A stretch of 64,000 nt of DNA, taken from contig JAVMKO010000001.1 in the NCBI GenBank assembly GCA_032164245.1, forward strand, positions 247,823,644 to 247,887,643, written 5' to 3'. The translations under genes were made by a program, and so were the position numbers. The stretch is from Sternotherus odoratus (taxonomy: Eukaryota > Chordata > Testudines > Kinosternidae). The notes below the pieces were generated by a model that was not told the DNA's origin, did not search any database, and worked only from the letters and a program-made list of their open reading frames with translations. Numbering within the stretch: position 1 is the stretch's first letter; every line of letters starts with the position of its first letter. Of the stretch, positions 1-12,203 are shown in pieces.

Positions 1-446
1 TTATGAGTAGTGTGGAGAAAGTGAATAAGGAAAAGTTATTTACTTGTTCCCCTAATGTAAGAACTAGGGGCCACCAAATGAAATAAATGGGCAGCAGGTT
101 TAAAACAGATAAAAGGAAGTTCTTCCCACAGCGCATAGTCAACCTGTGGAACTCCTTGTCTGAGGAGGTTGTGAAGGCTAGGAATATAACAGGGTTTAAA
201 AGAGAACTGGATAAATTCATAGAGGTTAAATTCATTAATGGCTATTAGCCAGGATGGGTATGGAATGGTGTCCCTAGCCTTTGTTTGTCAGAGCGGGGTG
301 ATGGATGGCAGGAGAGAGATCACTTGATAATTACCTGTTAGGTTCACTCCTTCTTAAGCACCTGGCATTGGCCAATGTCAGTAGACAGGATACTGGGCTG
401 GATGGACCTTTGGTCTGACCCAGTATGGCCATTCTTATGTTCTTAA
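1..446 (+). mobile_element. CR1 LINE 3' end (truncated by window edge)
   Basis: This is the 3' part of a chicken-repeat-1 (CR1) non-LTR retrotransposon in the sense orientation. It reads through the typical 3' coding tail and 3' UTR: 'aacctgtggaactccttg' near 140, 'aggaggttgtgaaggctagg' near 162, then 'ctgggctggatggacctttg' and 'tctgacccagtatggcc', and it ends in an 'attcttatgttctta' tail. The 5' side runs off the window. It is an untranslated fossil fragment. The recognition is from memory of the turtle and bird CR1 consensus. Confidence 0.88.
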
Positions 447-2148
447 CTATCTAATTCTCTCTCTCTCTCTTCTCACTTTAAGAGTGTTTTTATACTCTAA
501 CATTTGTTTTGATTTTTAAAATTAATACTTATCTGCTTGGTCTATTTTCCTACTGTGACTGCTTTAATTGCTCGTTTACAGCCCCAAGCATCTTGACAAA
601 TGAGGGAGAAGCCATGAGGGAGGAATAAGAAGAACGTAATTGTTTATTGAAATTAATATATGTATCACATGATATGATACACACACAACATATTTTAAAT
701 ATTATATTTGAAAATTACTTGGAGTTGTAGCCCTAACTGTTGTTCAGGAGTTACAGTTTGCATCAATTCCATTGCTGGAAAACTTGATCTGAATTGAATC
801 AATTCCTTAGCACTTTGTGGAAGTTTGAATTTAGGCCACATTCCAGCAAGGGGATTGTTTATGTGATTAAAGGTCACCATGTGCTTAATTGCTTTGCTGG
901 ATTGGTGGATTAAATCTAAATTTCTGTGAAGAGACCAAGTGGAACTACTGCATCCTAACATCTCCTCAATTTTGAGTAACCTCAGAGTGAATCCAGACAC
1001 AAACTCCTCATGTCTAGTTTTTTTAGTGCTCTAGAACCAGGAGAATTGACACATTTCTTTTGTATTGTGCTTCATGTTCTTCCTGATTCATTTATTGCTG
1101 CATTTCCTCTTGTGTTTACCTTCTCATTGTTTTCATTTTCATTCAGATTTAAACCAACTATGGAAATGCAATCCCAATACATTAAAAAGCACATATATTT
1201 AGAATGTTAAACATTCACTATACATAAAAAAAATGCTCTAGAGTTGCTCCCAGCAGAGTTTTCCCATCTAAAGATAATGAATTTTAACGTACGGTCTCCT
1301 CGTACCTTGCCTTTCTTTATACATCAATTTGTTCCTAGCATCTGTCAAGCAAGCAGGAACAGGGAAATACTCTCTGGGGCTGTCAATGAAATGACACCTT
1401 TCCCCTTTGCTGGAGTTTGAGAATAATCCCCATATTTCTCTGAAATTCTCCGGGCAAAGTATGTCTATCTTGTAAAACCAACACCATCTGCACAGGCAAA
1501 TGTTTGTGAGCCAATTGACACATGCAAGATTTTATCTGATCTCTAATGCCAAAGATTATTACACTACTAGGTTATCAAGCTTCCACTTAGCTGGATGACT
1601 TACCTTTGCACATCTGAAATTAAAACAAGATGGGAACACAGGTGGTGACCAAGGGTTAATTCACTCAAGACCCATGCTATCACATGCCATTATTTCAATC
1701 AAGGGCTCTGATTACCTTGTTCTTCATAAATAAATTTTGCTTCAGAGAATATCTTGGAAAGGCTGAGGTTGACTCATTGGATTTCTGGATCTCAGTAAGC
1801 CTGGATTCTGCTTTCTGGATCTCACTGAGCTTCTATGGATTTTCAGCATTTTTTAAAAGATGTGGTATATGTGTATAAAGATTTGTAGGCAAGGTAGCAT
1901 ATATCTATGCTGGGAGTGTGTGTGTCGCGATCTGGATAGACATACGTGTGCTATGTTTGCTCGAGCTAGTGTGCTAAAAACAGCAGTGGAGATGTTGTGA
2001 GATAAGTGGCAGTACAGGTTAGCCCTCTGAGTACCAGTCCACCTGACTGGCTGGGTCTGAGCTCTGGTGGCTAGCCAATGCAGAGCTGATGCTGCAACAT
2101 CCATACTTCTACTTGTAGCACACTAGGTCAAACAAATCTATCTTGTGT
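447..2148. other. No gene or repeat recognised
   Basis: AT-rich single-copy-looking DNA. It contains short open frames on both strands (for example 695-1000 on the minus strand, 101 codons), but none resembles a known protein and none has credible splice context. A short CT-rich tract lies at about 458-472. I see no RNA gene. Confidence 0.4.
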
Positions 2149-2357
2149 CAGGACCGGCTCCAGGCACCAGCGTCCCAAGCACGCGCTTGGGGCGGCAAAC
2201 ATTGGAGTGCCGTCTGTAATTGGGACGGCACTCCGCAGATTTTGGTGACATTTTGGTGGCCATATCCTCTTCGTCCGGTGGCATTTTGATGGCAGCTCCA
2301 CAAGTTGATTTTTTTTTCGCGCCGCTTATGGCGGCAAAAAGTCTGGAGCCGGCCCTG
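2149..2357. mobile_element. Non-autonomous hAT DNA transposon (MITE), 209 bp
   Basis: The ends form terminal inverted repeats: CAGGACCGGCTCCAG on the left and CTGGAGCCGGCCCTG on the right, with one mismatch. The flanks are cttgtgt (2142-2148) and cttgtgt (2358-2364). That fits the 8-bp hAT TSD with one base uncertain, because the terminal c is shared. The CAGGGCCGG-type terminus is typical of vertebrate hAT elements. There is no internal coding sequence. The interior holds 'gcacgcgcttggggcgg' and 'cgccgcttatggcggc', both locally palindromic. Confidence 0.82.
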
Positions 2358-2489
2358 CTTGTGTCTGTCCACCTGGGTTGGGAGGCATGTTCCCAGCTGC
2401 AGTTTAGACATACCCATACAAACTAAAACTCTGACCTTGTAGTCATTGCACAAGAAAAACTTTCAGAAAGGGTGTTTTTTGGGTATAGC

Positions 2490-2660
2490 ACTGAACTGGA
2501 ACTCAGAAAACCACTGACTAACTCATCCTGAGCCAGTGAATTAGCTTCTCTGTACTTCTGCATCTGTAAAACTGGGAGGATAATGCTTCCCTGTATCACC
2601 CAGGTGTTGAAACTAATTCATGTCAATGAGGTGTTCAAATAGAATGCTGATAAGTTAAGC
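2490..2660 (+). repeat. MIR-like SINE remnant
   Basis: The order 'aattagcttctctgtacttc', 'gcatctgtaaaactgggagg', 'ataatgcttccctg' and later 'gaggtgttcaaata' follows the core and 3' half of mammalian-wide interspersed repeats, a tRNA-derived CORE-SINE family present in all amniotes. It is highly diverged, which fits an old insertion. Confidence 0.6.
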
Positions 2661-2686
2661 TATATATAAATGGAGATATACCAATC

Positions 2687-2793
2687 TCCTAGAACTGGAA
2701 AGACCTTGAAAGGTCATCGAGTCCAGTCCCCTGCCTACACTAGCAGGATCGAGTACTGTCCCCTGACAGATTTTTTTGCCCCAGATCCCTAAA
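2687..2793 (-). mobile_element. CR1/L2-type LINE 3' fragment, antisense
   Basis: The text 'tagaactggaaagaccttg' then 'aaaggtcatcgagtccagtc' and 'ccctgcctacactagcagga' is the reverse complement of the conserved CR1-clade 3' UTR, which normally reads as an antisense 'ggaaggg..ctc..aggtcatctagtccaa' block. It is short and degenerate. No coding capacity. Confidence 0.7.
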
Positions 2794-5772
2794 TGTATTT
2801 AGGATGTTATATGGCTTATGTGAGATATTTGTGTGTACAGATACTGCAGAATAAGATCTTTATTAAATAAAGCAAATTGCAAGTATTGGAAATAATCCAC
2901 AGCAAAATATTCATTATGTCAAAACAAATATTACGATGCATGAAATTTAGAATTTCATCTTTTCCTCAGATTCATCTATATTCAAGATGTCAAAAACATA
3001 ATAATGTTACTAAAGTTTCAATATACGTTGCAATACAGCCAACGTTGCAGTTATACTGGAGGTTTGGTTTCACCTTGATAAATCTGATGGATGTTCTAGC
3101 CAGCCAAAATGAGCAAACAATTAAATCTCCCTTCTCAAAAACTAGACTTAATGAAAATACAGCAGTTGGGGATTGTTTTGGTTGCAGCTCTGTGAGGATG
3201 GGTGGGTCAAACAGAAAGCCAACAAGAAAGCCAGTAGAGAAGCAAAATTAGGAGAAATAAGGTGAAGCATTTTGTAGTGTGGCCGTGAGAAAAATCCAAC
3301 AGATCTTTTTGGGCATAAGACTGGATGAAAAGAGACTTGGAATTATGAGCAAGGAAACTGCCTCTTGTTGTTCTATTCCTACTGTGTTCAGGGAAACAAG
3401 ACTTTCTGTATGTTCTTTATAAAAAAAAAAACAAAAAAAACCCAACCTGGATGACATTAGAAAGTACCTGACTTTATAGTCAATTTCTCCTCCAAACCTC
3501 CAAATAGAAACAACCCACCACATCCTGATTATCAGCTAACTACGCCATCGAAAAAGGGGTAACATTTTATTTTTCATCAGTATTAATTACTACAAATAAT
3601 TGGGAATTTTTGATGATTTTTTTCTTGGAAAATGCTGAATCTTTGAAACCAAACCTTTTCATGGGAAACAGTTAGTTTCAACAAATTTCTCAACTCAGAA
3701 AAATGTTGAAGAGTTTGTAGTACAGCTTGTGCTATTCCACACAATAGTAGCTGCTGTGGTTGCTTCTATAATTAATTCAAATATATCAAAGAAATCATGT
3801 TTTGTATTCAGTGTAGCCGTCAACACTAGATTGAAGGATTTTCAATTTGAAGCCATCATAATTTTTTTGACTTTTCCCCATACCTCTGGAAGGCTCCAGG
3901 CCTGAAAATGGCCCTGCCCAAGCAGAACCTTGCACCAAAGAAGTTAGCATCTCCAAAGTCATGGCCAGTCAAGGTCCACCCACAGGGAATAGTTTATTGT
4001 ACTGGGATCTAAATGGCCTCTCGATGGTTCAAGAGTGGACATAAGAAAGCAAATCTTGTCAGCATAAGTTACTTAAATACCAACATCTGTGCTTGTCTTG
4101 CTTGTAATTCTCTCAGACCTCAGACATTCTGAATAACTGAGCTTCCGGGACTTGTACCAAGTTATCTATCTCTGTCGGCTGGCATTCTGTAAATTCATAT
4201 AGAAACTATTATGTTCTACTGAGCTGTTGCAGCTCCCTAGATAAATGTTAAATTTTCCACAGATTTTCCTGTCAACTTCAACCTGGAGGTAGGATTTAGG
4301 AAGGTTACATTTCTTTGCCGACAGACAGTTTGAGGAGATTTCTTCAGCACACTCTTCTAGTAAACCAAGCTTTTTTTTCTTTTTCTTTCACTTGCTAAAG
4401 AAAATTTTGAACACATTAATTTTGATTACAAGACTGTGCTGTAGCAGTTCCGGAAATGTTTCTGCAGGCCTCTGCACTGTATAAAGACCCGATAAGTTGC
4501 TTTGCTGCATGGAGTAGTCACGGAGAATTTGGCAGTTATCCCCTCACGTGCTTATTATCTAATGTTTGCTCTTTCACTTCCACATGTATGCAGGTTTGCG
4601 CTGAATTCCTTAGGAAAAAAAATTGAGAAAGACAAACATAATCCTAAATTGATAGCTCAGAAGGCTTTGACAAATGATCTACTTTTACTGGGGAAAGGGA
4701 AAAAAAGGCCTAACATCTTTCTAATAGCCTGGTGGTTTACTTATCTTCTGGACAAGTTTAAGTATACGTGTGGGAATCAAATTTAAAAATCCAGGGAATT
4801 GATTTATATTCTTTCACTTTATTTTTTTCCCCTGAGAACTGCAGTAGATGAGAAATGATACAGAAGGTCTGAAAAGGTCCTCACCATATTCAGAGTAAGC
4901 TTTCATTCCAAATCTGCTGCTACGGATAAGTGGCCAACCACATGTTATTACACAGTTCTTGGTTCATCCACTTTCATTAGGAAACTATCAACAACAAAAA
5001 GGTCCTTCCCCTCCCACCCACCCTATTGCTAACTCCCACTCTGATGCTGCCAGTCAACAAGCTGCTTTTTCTGGATCTGTATTAGCTCCTCACACTGCTG
5101 CAAACGTGAAACCGTTGACTGGCACATCAGAAAGCAATGCTTTTGACAGCATAAAATAAAGGATTTGCCCCCCCCCCCCCCCCCGTTGCTGTTGCCTGAA
5201 GGTGTACTTGTAGAAAATAAATAAAAATAGCTTCCAGAGGTAAGGCTTTGAAGGAGAAAAATAAAGCTGCATCCGTGTCAAAGTTAAAATCTGAAAAAAA
5301 TGTGTAGTCTGTAAAGTCAGGCCTCAAAACCACCTCTGCTTTCTTTGAATTACATGGCCACTTGTCACAGTTGTATTTGAGCTGTACTGAAACACTAGGA
5401 TGCTGTCCTGCAAATGGGAGGTGTAACATTTAAATTTGAACGTGAGAATGGGTGTGTGGTGAGGGGGGTGGGGGGTCCTCTATATGAGAATGTGACTTTT
5501 TTGACAGAAACAGTGTTTAAAATCTTCCATCTCCCCTCTCCCACCTCATCTAGCAATTGGATGAATATTCCTTTTCAATAAGGCAAACAGTGGATACCTT
5601 ATTACTGAACTAGAAAATGACATGAGTCCCACTGAAACAGCAGAGTGAATTTAAGTAGGAACACTATGACAAAGGGAGGACTGTGGTTTTATATCTCACC
5701 ACAGCAGCTCACTGTGACATTATTCAGCACTGACTCAGAGAAAAGATTGCCTACTGAAACCCCTGGCACTCA
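2794..5772. other. No gene recognised; one poly-C tract
   Basis: Low-complexity AT-rich DNA. A run of 17 C lies at 5168-5184. Open frames here (for example 2877-3251 plus) show no family resemblance and I take them as chance frames. No splice-flanked exon is apparent. Confidence 0.4.
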
Positions 5773-6051
5773 GGGTATGTCTATACTTTTAAAGCACTGC
5801 AGTGCTGCAACTGTGCTACTGTAACGCTTTAGTGTAGACACTACCTATGCCGATGGGAGGGTTCCCATCAGCATGGATAATTCACCTCCCCAAGAGGTGG
5901 TAGCTAGGTCAATGGGAGAATGCCTTCATTGACCAAGCATTGTCTAAACCATGGGTTGGCTTGGCATAGCTATAGCTCTTAGGGGTGTGACACATCCAAA
6001 CCCCTGAGAGATGTAGCTAGGCCGTTGAAAGTTCCCAGTATAGACAAGCCC
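5773..6051. mobile_element. Short DNA transposon (MITE), 279 bp
   Basis: The ends are near-perfect inverted repeats: GGGTATGTCTATACT at the left and AGTATAGACAAGCCC at the right. They are flanked by tca on both sides (5770-5772 and 6052-6054). A 3-bp TSD with GGG..CCC ends resembles the PIF/Harbinger-type layout, but the superfamily is not certain. The interior has the related motif 'tagtgtagacac' and is non-coding. This 'GTATGTCTA(C/T)ACT' terminus also appears in altered form at 33608-33836. Confidence 0.72.
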
Positions 6052-6054
6052 TCA

Positions 6055-9000
6055 TGAATCAGCAAGAATATTCTGGAGAATACTTTGGCGGTCCTCACCT
6101 TGGAGGCCTGATTTTCCACAGGCATTCACACCTGTGCCGAGTGCTACCACAACCCCACTGTTACACATGTGTGTTATAGGTCCCTGCCTGTGCCCAAACA
6201 GGATAAGAGTTTGTTAAAGCCTGGCTCTTCAGCTCAGGATACTCATTCTTTTTGCTCAAGGTACCTGGGTCAATCTTCTGGGTGTCATAACTTTGTAGTC
6301 TGTCTTCCTTAAGCACAGAAGGAATTATTACTTATTACTATAAGCTTCTTGTAAAGATTTGAATGAGAGAGGAGTGGATGCCTAACAAATCTATCTTTCT
6401 ATGCCTACTCTGTCTCCTTCTATTTGAATCTGCATTTAAGCCTAGCTGCCCAAGATCTCTTAACGGATGTGTCACCATTAACCAGTCCTGATCTTCCCTC
6501 CCAAATCCTGTGAAATTCCTTCATTTTTTATTATACCACTGTCCATCCCTGTCACTGAGACCCTTAACCTGGATGTCATCTTCAACACCTCTCTTGCCCT
6601 ACACATCAAGGTTTTCCCCAAATACCGCTACCCCTTTCTACATAACATTTTGAAGAGAGATATTTTTCTTGGTCCATCCTGTTAAAATGTTCATCCGGGC
6701 CCTTACTTATTTGTCTTTAGCCTTTTTGACATCTGTATTACCATGTACACACACACACACACACTCACTTCAAGTCCTTGGGAACTCAGATCATTTTCCT
6801 ACCAATTCATCTGGGCATGTCACCCACTCCTTGAATTACTCCATGGACTTTCCTGCTACCAGGGCCTCAAATTCAAACTCTTTGCCCTTACCTATATTGC
6901 TCTACGCAATTCTTCTTCTACTTCTCTGCCCCTGTCTCTCAGCACGTCAGTCCTTACCCATGACCCCTCTGCTCTGCCAGTCATACCAGATTCAACACAC
7001 TATTGTTCTCTCAAAAACATCTCATTTTCTTTCATGAAGATTGCTATGCAGCCTATTCTCATGTGGTGGGTAAGACCACTAGTATCTTCTCATTCACATC
7101 CTTCCTCAAGATCCATTTCTTCTGCAGTGTCTATGAGAAATTAACTCCCTAAGATATATATGCTGTTTTAAAAGACTCCTTTGCTCTTCAAACTGTGCCT
7201 TAGCCTCATTATTAATGTTTCCCACATCTTTCCTCCTCTTTGATTCAGGTCCCCATTTGTTGTGTCATGCATCTAGTTAGCTTGAAAGCTCTTCAGGGCC
7301 ATCACCACTTTCCACCAACCGAGGATCTGGCCCAAAATGTTATCTAAATTATGAAGCATTTGACACACTTGAGCTGTACAAAATACTATATCATTTTAAA
7401 ACTGAGGAAGAGAGGTTTCTTGTTCCCCAAAGCTGCTTGTAATGCCCCGCTTAGTGGAAAAGGAAACCTGCCTCCCCAACAATCTTTAGAAGTTTTTTTT
7501 ATATTATTTATTTTACAGCACCCAAAATCCTTAACTGGTCTACAACCGTTAGCTTCTTGAAAAGCTGAAAGTGAAAAGGGATCCACAGCAAAAAGATATC
7601 AAAGGATTTTTCTTTGCTACAGCACAATAAACCATGATATAGCTTAGCTTTTATCTCTGCTGTTTGTCTTATTTTTCTTTACTGCTTTTGTTTGGTAACT
7701 TGTTTCCACTTACTAGAAGCCACGGATGGATCTGCCCAGATGATTTTTAAATCATTTTTTTTCATTATTTAGGATTTGTTCCCAAATCATCTCGACATGG
7801 CCAGTTTGTGAAGAAAATCATTTCTGCCTGGGACCAATTTCAGAATGCAGAGCAGGCCATTTTTTTGTACACTGAATAGATGAAGGAGGGGGAAAGGTTT
7901 ATTAAGAATTTGTTTTAGTAGAAATATGTCCACAAGTGAATTATTCCCTCACTGAACACCAAGTAGAAACAGATAATGATTTATCTTTGTCATAGTGTAA
8001 GGTATCTTTATGACATGCTCTTGTTGTGATTTTCCATTAGCTGTATGTGGAGAGTTTTTGTGTGTGTGTGTGTGTATGTAATTTTCTTGCCCTCCCATTT
8101 TTTGTATGTATTCAGTTTTTGTCTTGCTAATATTTCCCTAGCTGTTGTTTATATTCTGACACAGCTTGTGGTATATTTTTCATTTAATTATACACATACA
8201 CACCCACTATATAATATGTATGTAATTAAATATGCAAATTTGAAATTTAACAATAGTGGGAAAAGTTAAGGTGGTCTCTAGCGTTCTTGCAAATTCTTTT
8301 CACAATACCACAGAATTTAGACAAAATTTCTAAGTACTTTTGCAGATTACTATAAATTTAGCCAAGGAGAATTCTGTCATTTTGGTTAAAAGAGAAGCTA
8401 AAGGCACTGAGAAAAAAAAGTCATGGATATTAAAAATGTAGGAGCTGGATATTTAGAAAGCTTTAAAAAAAATTAGATCCAAACTATGAACTGCTTACTC
8501 ATGCTGATAAGGAGTTAGCACTTAAGTAGTATTATTGAATTAAACAGGACTGCTTGTATAAGTAACAACAGTTCCACAACCTGGATCTTAATTCCTACTG
8601 TACAGCTAGTGGGTGCAGATTTTACTTGGGGTATGAGAAATAAAAACATCTCTCTTCCTAAACGGTCTCCCTGGTCTTTTGGTCCAATCACAGATTTTAA
8701 GTAGAACTGAGTAAAAAAATGTTATTTCTATGATGTGGGGAGTTCTGATATTTCAGCATTTGTGTTTGTCCCAAATTAGTACCAAAAAGAGTATTATAAT
8801 TTTTCATAAACAAAAAGTTCCAAAAAAATCCTCCAGTATCCCCAAACTGAAATACTTTAGTTTGCTGAAGTGATCTCATATGTTTTGTTACAAGTCAGTT
8901 CAATATCAAACTTCACCTCCCTATCATGTCACATTGCATCCAGATGACTGGACCCCTTTTTTTCCTTATGGGTCAGGCACCCTGGCTGGACTACATCTCC

Positions 9001-9092
9001 AACGATGCACTCACAGTCATGTGAATCCCATGATGCACCATGCATCTTAGTCAGAAGGAAGACTGCAATTGTATCATGGGAAAATGTCACGT
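6055..9092. other. No gene recognised; CA and TG microsatellites
   Basis: Mostly AT-rich unique-looking DNA. (CA)n lies at about 6745-6763 and (TG)n at about 8059-8075. Two overlapping frames at 6669-7144 are T/C-rich chance frames with no recognisable domain. The segment 8980-9045 repeats a 'ccatgatgcaccatgcat' type of sequence next to 'ggactacatctcc'. Confidence 0.4.
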
Positions 9093-9440
9093 GGGACTAA
9101 GTCAAATGCCTTATAGAAATCTTAAATATATTAAGACACTAGTTGCCTTTATCAGCCAATCATGTCAACTCACCAAACGAAGATATCAGTGTTGTCTGAA
9201 AACACCTACTTTCCATAAAATCATGTTGATTGGCATTAATTACCATATTTTAATTATTTACTAATTGCTTCCCATATCAGCTATTCCATGATTTTTCCTG
9301 GGAATGATGTCAGTCTAACCAGCATATAGTTTCCCTAGTTACCTTTTTAACCATTTTAATATAGGCATAGTGTTAGCTTTTTTCAGTCCTCTGTAACTTC
9401 CCCCATCTTTCAAGATTTGTTAAGAATCAAAAATTGACGG
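9093..9440 (-). mobile_element. CR1 LINE, internal part (antisense), 5' side of an interrupted copy
   Basis: Read on the minus strand, this corresponds to the CR1 reverse-transcriptase region. On the plus strand the landmark 'gtgggactaagtcaaatgcc' is the antisense of the 'kAFDtVPH'-region neighbourhood, and 'ccagcatatagtttccctag' follows as in other antisense copies. The copy at 58983-60330 shows the same succession. The element resumes at 9951 after a Penelope-like insertion. All frames are broken. Confidence 0.72.
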
Positions 9441-9492
9441 TCTAAACAATGAGGAGTCCTGTGGCACCTTAGGGATTAACAAATGTATTTGG

Positions 9493-9532
9493 GCATAAGT
9501 TTTCGTGGGCTAAAATCCACTTCATCAGATGC
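9493..9532 (-). ncRNA. Hammerhead-ribozyme-like motif of a Penelope-like element
   Basis: On the minus strand the 40 nt read helix I strand GCAT, core box CTGATGA, an extra A, helix II arms GTGGA/CCCAC around a 6-nt loop, GAAA, ACTT and helix I strand ATGC. The core boxes match the hammerhead consensus. Helix II has one mismatch, and the AACU helix III remnant is not self-complementary here. Activity is therefore doubtful for this copy. Confidence 0.5.
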
Positions 9533-9593
9533 ACGGAGTGGAACATACAGTAGGGAGGTATAAAAACACAACATATGAAAAGATGGGAGTTGC

Positions 9594-9775
9594 CTTAACA
9601 GTGGGTAAGCAGCCAGCACCACACCACTTCCCGCAGCCCCCATTGGACAGGAGCATGAACCGCAGCCAGTGGGAGACACGATCGTCCGAACCTGCGGATG
9701 TGGCAGGTAAACAAACCAGCCGGGCCCATCAAGGATGCTTACCCTGGGTGGGGTGCGTGTCAAGGTTGCCAATCC
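9594..9775. mobile_element. hAT-type MITE nested in the Penelope-like element
   Basis: The segment shares blocks with the hAT MITE at 12204-12376: 'cttcccgcagcccccattgg', 'aaccgcagccagtgggag', 'aggtaaacaaaccagc' and the terminus 'aaggttgccaatccctg'. The left end (cagtgggtaagca) does not match the usual CAGGG terminus but mirrors an internal 'tgcttaccctg' near 9738, so the left end is rearranged. TSDs are not clear. The surrounding Penelope body reads on either side, showing the MITE is the younger insertion. Confidence 0.65.
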
Positions 9776-9950
9776 CTGCGCTACCAAGACAATTCAATTA
9801 AGGTGGAAATGGGCTCTTCTCAACAGTAGACAAGAAGGGGTGGAAATCACTTTTGTGGTGCTAACAAGGCCAATGTAAACAAGGTGGCCCATTTCAAACA
9901 GTTGACAAAAAGGTACAGACTAACATGGCTACCACTCTGAAACCTGTCAC

Positions 9951-10500
9951 CCTTAATGGTTTAAAGAGCTACTCAGCCAATTCTTTTAACACTCTTGGGT
10001 GCAAGTTTTCTAGGACTTAAGATTTTAAAATTGTTTAACTTTAATAGTTGTTGCTTAACATCCCTCCCTATTTACTCCCTATTTTACTCCTATTATCTCC
10101 CTCCCTATTTACTGGTGGAATAGAAAGTACTTTATCATCACTGTAAGATATCAATACATCATCATGTTTCTTTGTGCATATAGAACAGAAACTTTTATTG
10201 AATCCTTCTACTTTTTTTCTGGACTTGTGATGATTTTACCATCTTTTTCTAGTATTGACTAGTATTGTGTTTGTTCCTGATATCTTTAAATCATTCTTTC
10301 TTATTACCGGTAAAAGTTAAGAAATAATTATTTCTTGTTATTATTATTTCTTAACTCTATTATAGTCTTAGTACCTTTAGCTTTCCTTATCACATGTCTG
10401 CATTATCTAACTGCTAATTTGTGCTCATTGCTATAATCTTTTCCATTTGTTAATTTTTTATTGATTCCTTTACTTTCCCTGTGAAGCTGGATGGATTTTA
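9951..10500 (-). mobile_element. CR1 LINE, continuation (antisense) of the interrupted copy
   Basis: This is the upstream part of the CR1 copy split by the Penelope-like insertion. 'ttctaggacttaagatttt', 'gtttaactttaatagttg' and 'ttgcttaacatccctccc' match what I remember of the antisense CR1 internal region. It becomes increasingly diverged toward 10500. No intact frame. Confidence 0.6.
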
Positions 10501-11907
10501 AACTGAATATGCCTTCCTTTATCCTGGAGGATCATATGGGCCTATGCACCTGTTTACAACTTCCCCAGAGCAGGTGAAACTCCCATCCAATCAACTGGCT
10601 GACCAAAGCAGCTGGGGTAATGTGGAGGTGCTGTAATTTGCTGCAGATATAGATGAGCAGTAAAATTACTAACCTTATTCCCAGAGCAAGAAGGAAGGAG
10701 GTCAGGAATCGTGACTCAGAAATGTGTCTGAGTCACAATACCTCACTCGGCTAGTCCAGGGATGGTGCACTTAAACCCCATCCCTTATTCAAAACCTATA
10801 GTTTCAATCTAGCTTTTGGAATACAGGATATATTTTTATTACAGGTGTCTAGAAAGTATAATTTCATTTGGCTATGACAGCTATCTGTTAAAATATAGAA
10901 TTGTTTCAAATATGTATATATCCATTTTAAAGTTTAAATTATTTAACTGAAAGAAACTGAAAAGCTTTTCACAGGTGATCTTTCTATAAAATATTATTTT
11001 CTAGTACCCAAACACAAATGGAATAATTTAAATCTAGTGATAGAATGATCAGTGACTGTTATTATTTAACAGTGAAGGGAAGAACATGAGGAACAATTGA
11101 GAAAGCCAGTTAAAAGAAAGCAGATGTGCAGGACTGAATTTCAGTCCTTTTCAGCTAAGAAATTCAATGTAAGTATAAAAGGAAACTGTCTAAAGGGATT
11201 GTGTATTCACTGTGCCACATAAACTATTAAAATATATTCTCATATAGAGAGATCTATTGTACATCATATCACAAAACACAAAAATTACCCAAAAAAAGTG
11301 GTTAGCATATTTATGGTGTGTACATTTTATTTAATTATTTAGAAAGCGTGTGTTCATTGGCCAAGCACCTAGGCACACTTAGTTCTTTAAAAAATGTAAT
11401 TAGCATGAAATAATTAAAAACAGAATGCTATCAGCTGGCAGCAAAATAGACAATAACCAAATCAATTAACACACACCACAAAAAAATACCTCCTTAAGAA
11501 CACCAACCACAGCTATTTAGATACAGGGAGCTGATTCTCTTTACACTTGTACACTGATGTAATTCTATTGCTTTCAACGGAGCCACTCCTGATATACATG
11601 AGAGGAAAGTTGAGTTCCAGGTATCCTCAATCCAAAAGGGTCTGCAGAGCAGCATTTAAAGTGGAGTGGGGTTATCCTGGAGGATGGGGATTGGAGAGCG
11701 AGCCTACCCCACATTTACTCTGCAGTGGCTCCTGGCCTGGCTCCCTGCTCTAGCTCATTGCTTTCTCACCACAGTCTGCAGACAAGGCCATTCCTTTGTA
11801 ATGCCTTCTCCCCTTTCTGGCTCTGGTGCAGTCAGATTTCTTTCCTTGAGCTGGGCTGTAGTGGGCCAAAAGTGGTCAGGCTTTGACTAAGGTTTCCCTC
11901 CACTCCT
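10501..11907. other. No gene recognised
   Basis: AT-rich unique-looking DNA. Frames at 11547-11890 are short and unrecognised. A short degenerate stretch near 11535-11600 ('ttctattgctttcaacgg') resembles the dispersed 'cattgacttcaatggg' repeat described in the findings. Confidence 0.35.
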
Positions 11908-12085
11908 CAACCTGTGGAACTCCTTGCTTGAGGAGGTTGTGAAGGCTCAGACTATAACAGGTTTAAAAGAGAACTGGATAATTTCATGGCGGTCAAGTCT
12001 ATTAATGGCTATTAGCTGGGATGCATAAGGAATGGTGTCCTAGCCTCTGTTTGTCAGAGGTGGATGATGGATGGCAGGAGAGAGA
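11908..12085 (+). mobile_element. CR1 LINE 3' fragment (sense)
   Basis: 'caacctgtggaactccttg', 'aggaggttgtgaaggctc', 'ttaaaagagaactggataa', 'ggctattagctgggatg' and 'tgatggatggcaggagagag' are the same series as in the 1-446 copy. The fragment stops abruptly at 12085, where a 61-bp inverted-repeat unit begins, so the 3' end has been lost. Confidence 0.85.
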
Positions 12086-12146
12086 TGCAATGAAAAGTGC
12101 ATGTGGTAGACAATCTCAAAACCTTGCAAACATGCTCCGCACTTCC
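12086..12146 (+). repeat. 61-bp inverted-repeat unit, left copy
   Basis: This segment ('tgcaatgaaaagtgcatg...ctccgcacttcc') is the reverse complement of 13642-13702 with about five mismatches and the same length. The pair lies 1.5 kb apart and could be ends of a deleted mobile element, although I see no TSD. Confidence 0.75.
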
Positions 12147-12203
12147 TCCACTCCAGCTCCATGGCCCATGTCTCCAAATCTCTAATAAAGCAAAACCCTA
12201 GTT

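Larger units (their letters stand above)
9451..9944 (-). mobile_element. Penelope-like element terminal fragment, with inverted end
   Basis: The minus strand from 9914 back to 9451 carries the PLE terminal module: 'aaggtgccacaggactcct' end, the 40-nt hammerhead-like motif (9493-9532), and the 'aacagttgac' body. The last about 30 bases (9915-9943, 'acagactaacatggctacca...') are the same terminus in the opposite orientation, so both outer ends look like PLE 3' ends. It is inserted into a CR1 copy and itself carries a MITE at 9594-9775. It retains no coding region. Confidence 0.78.
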
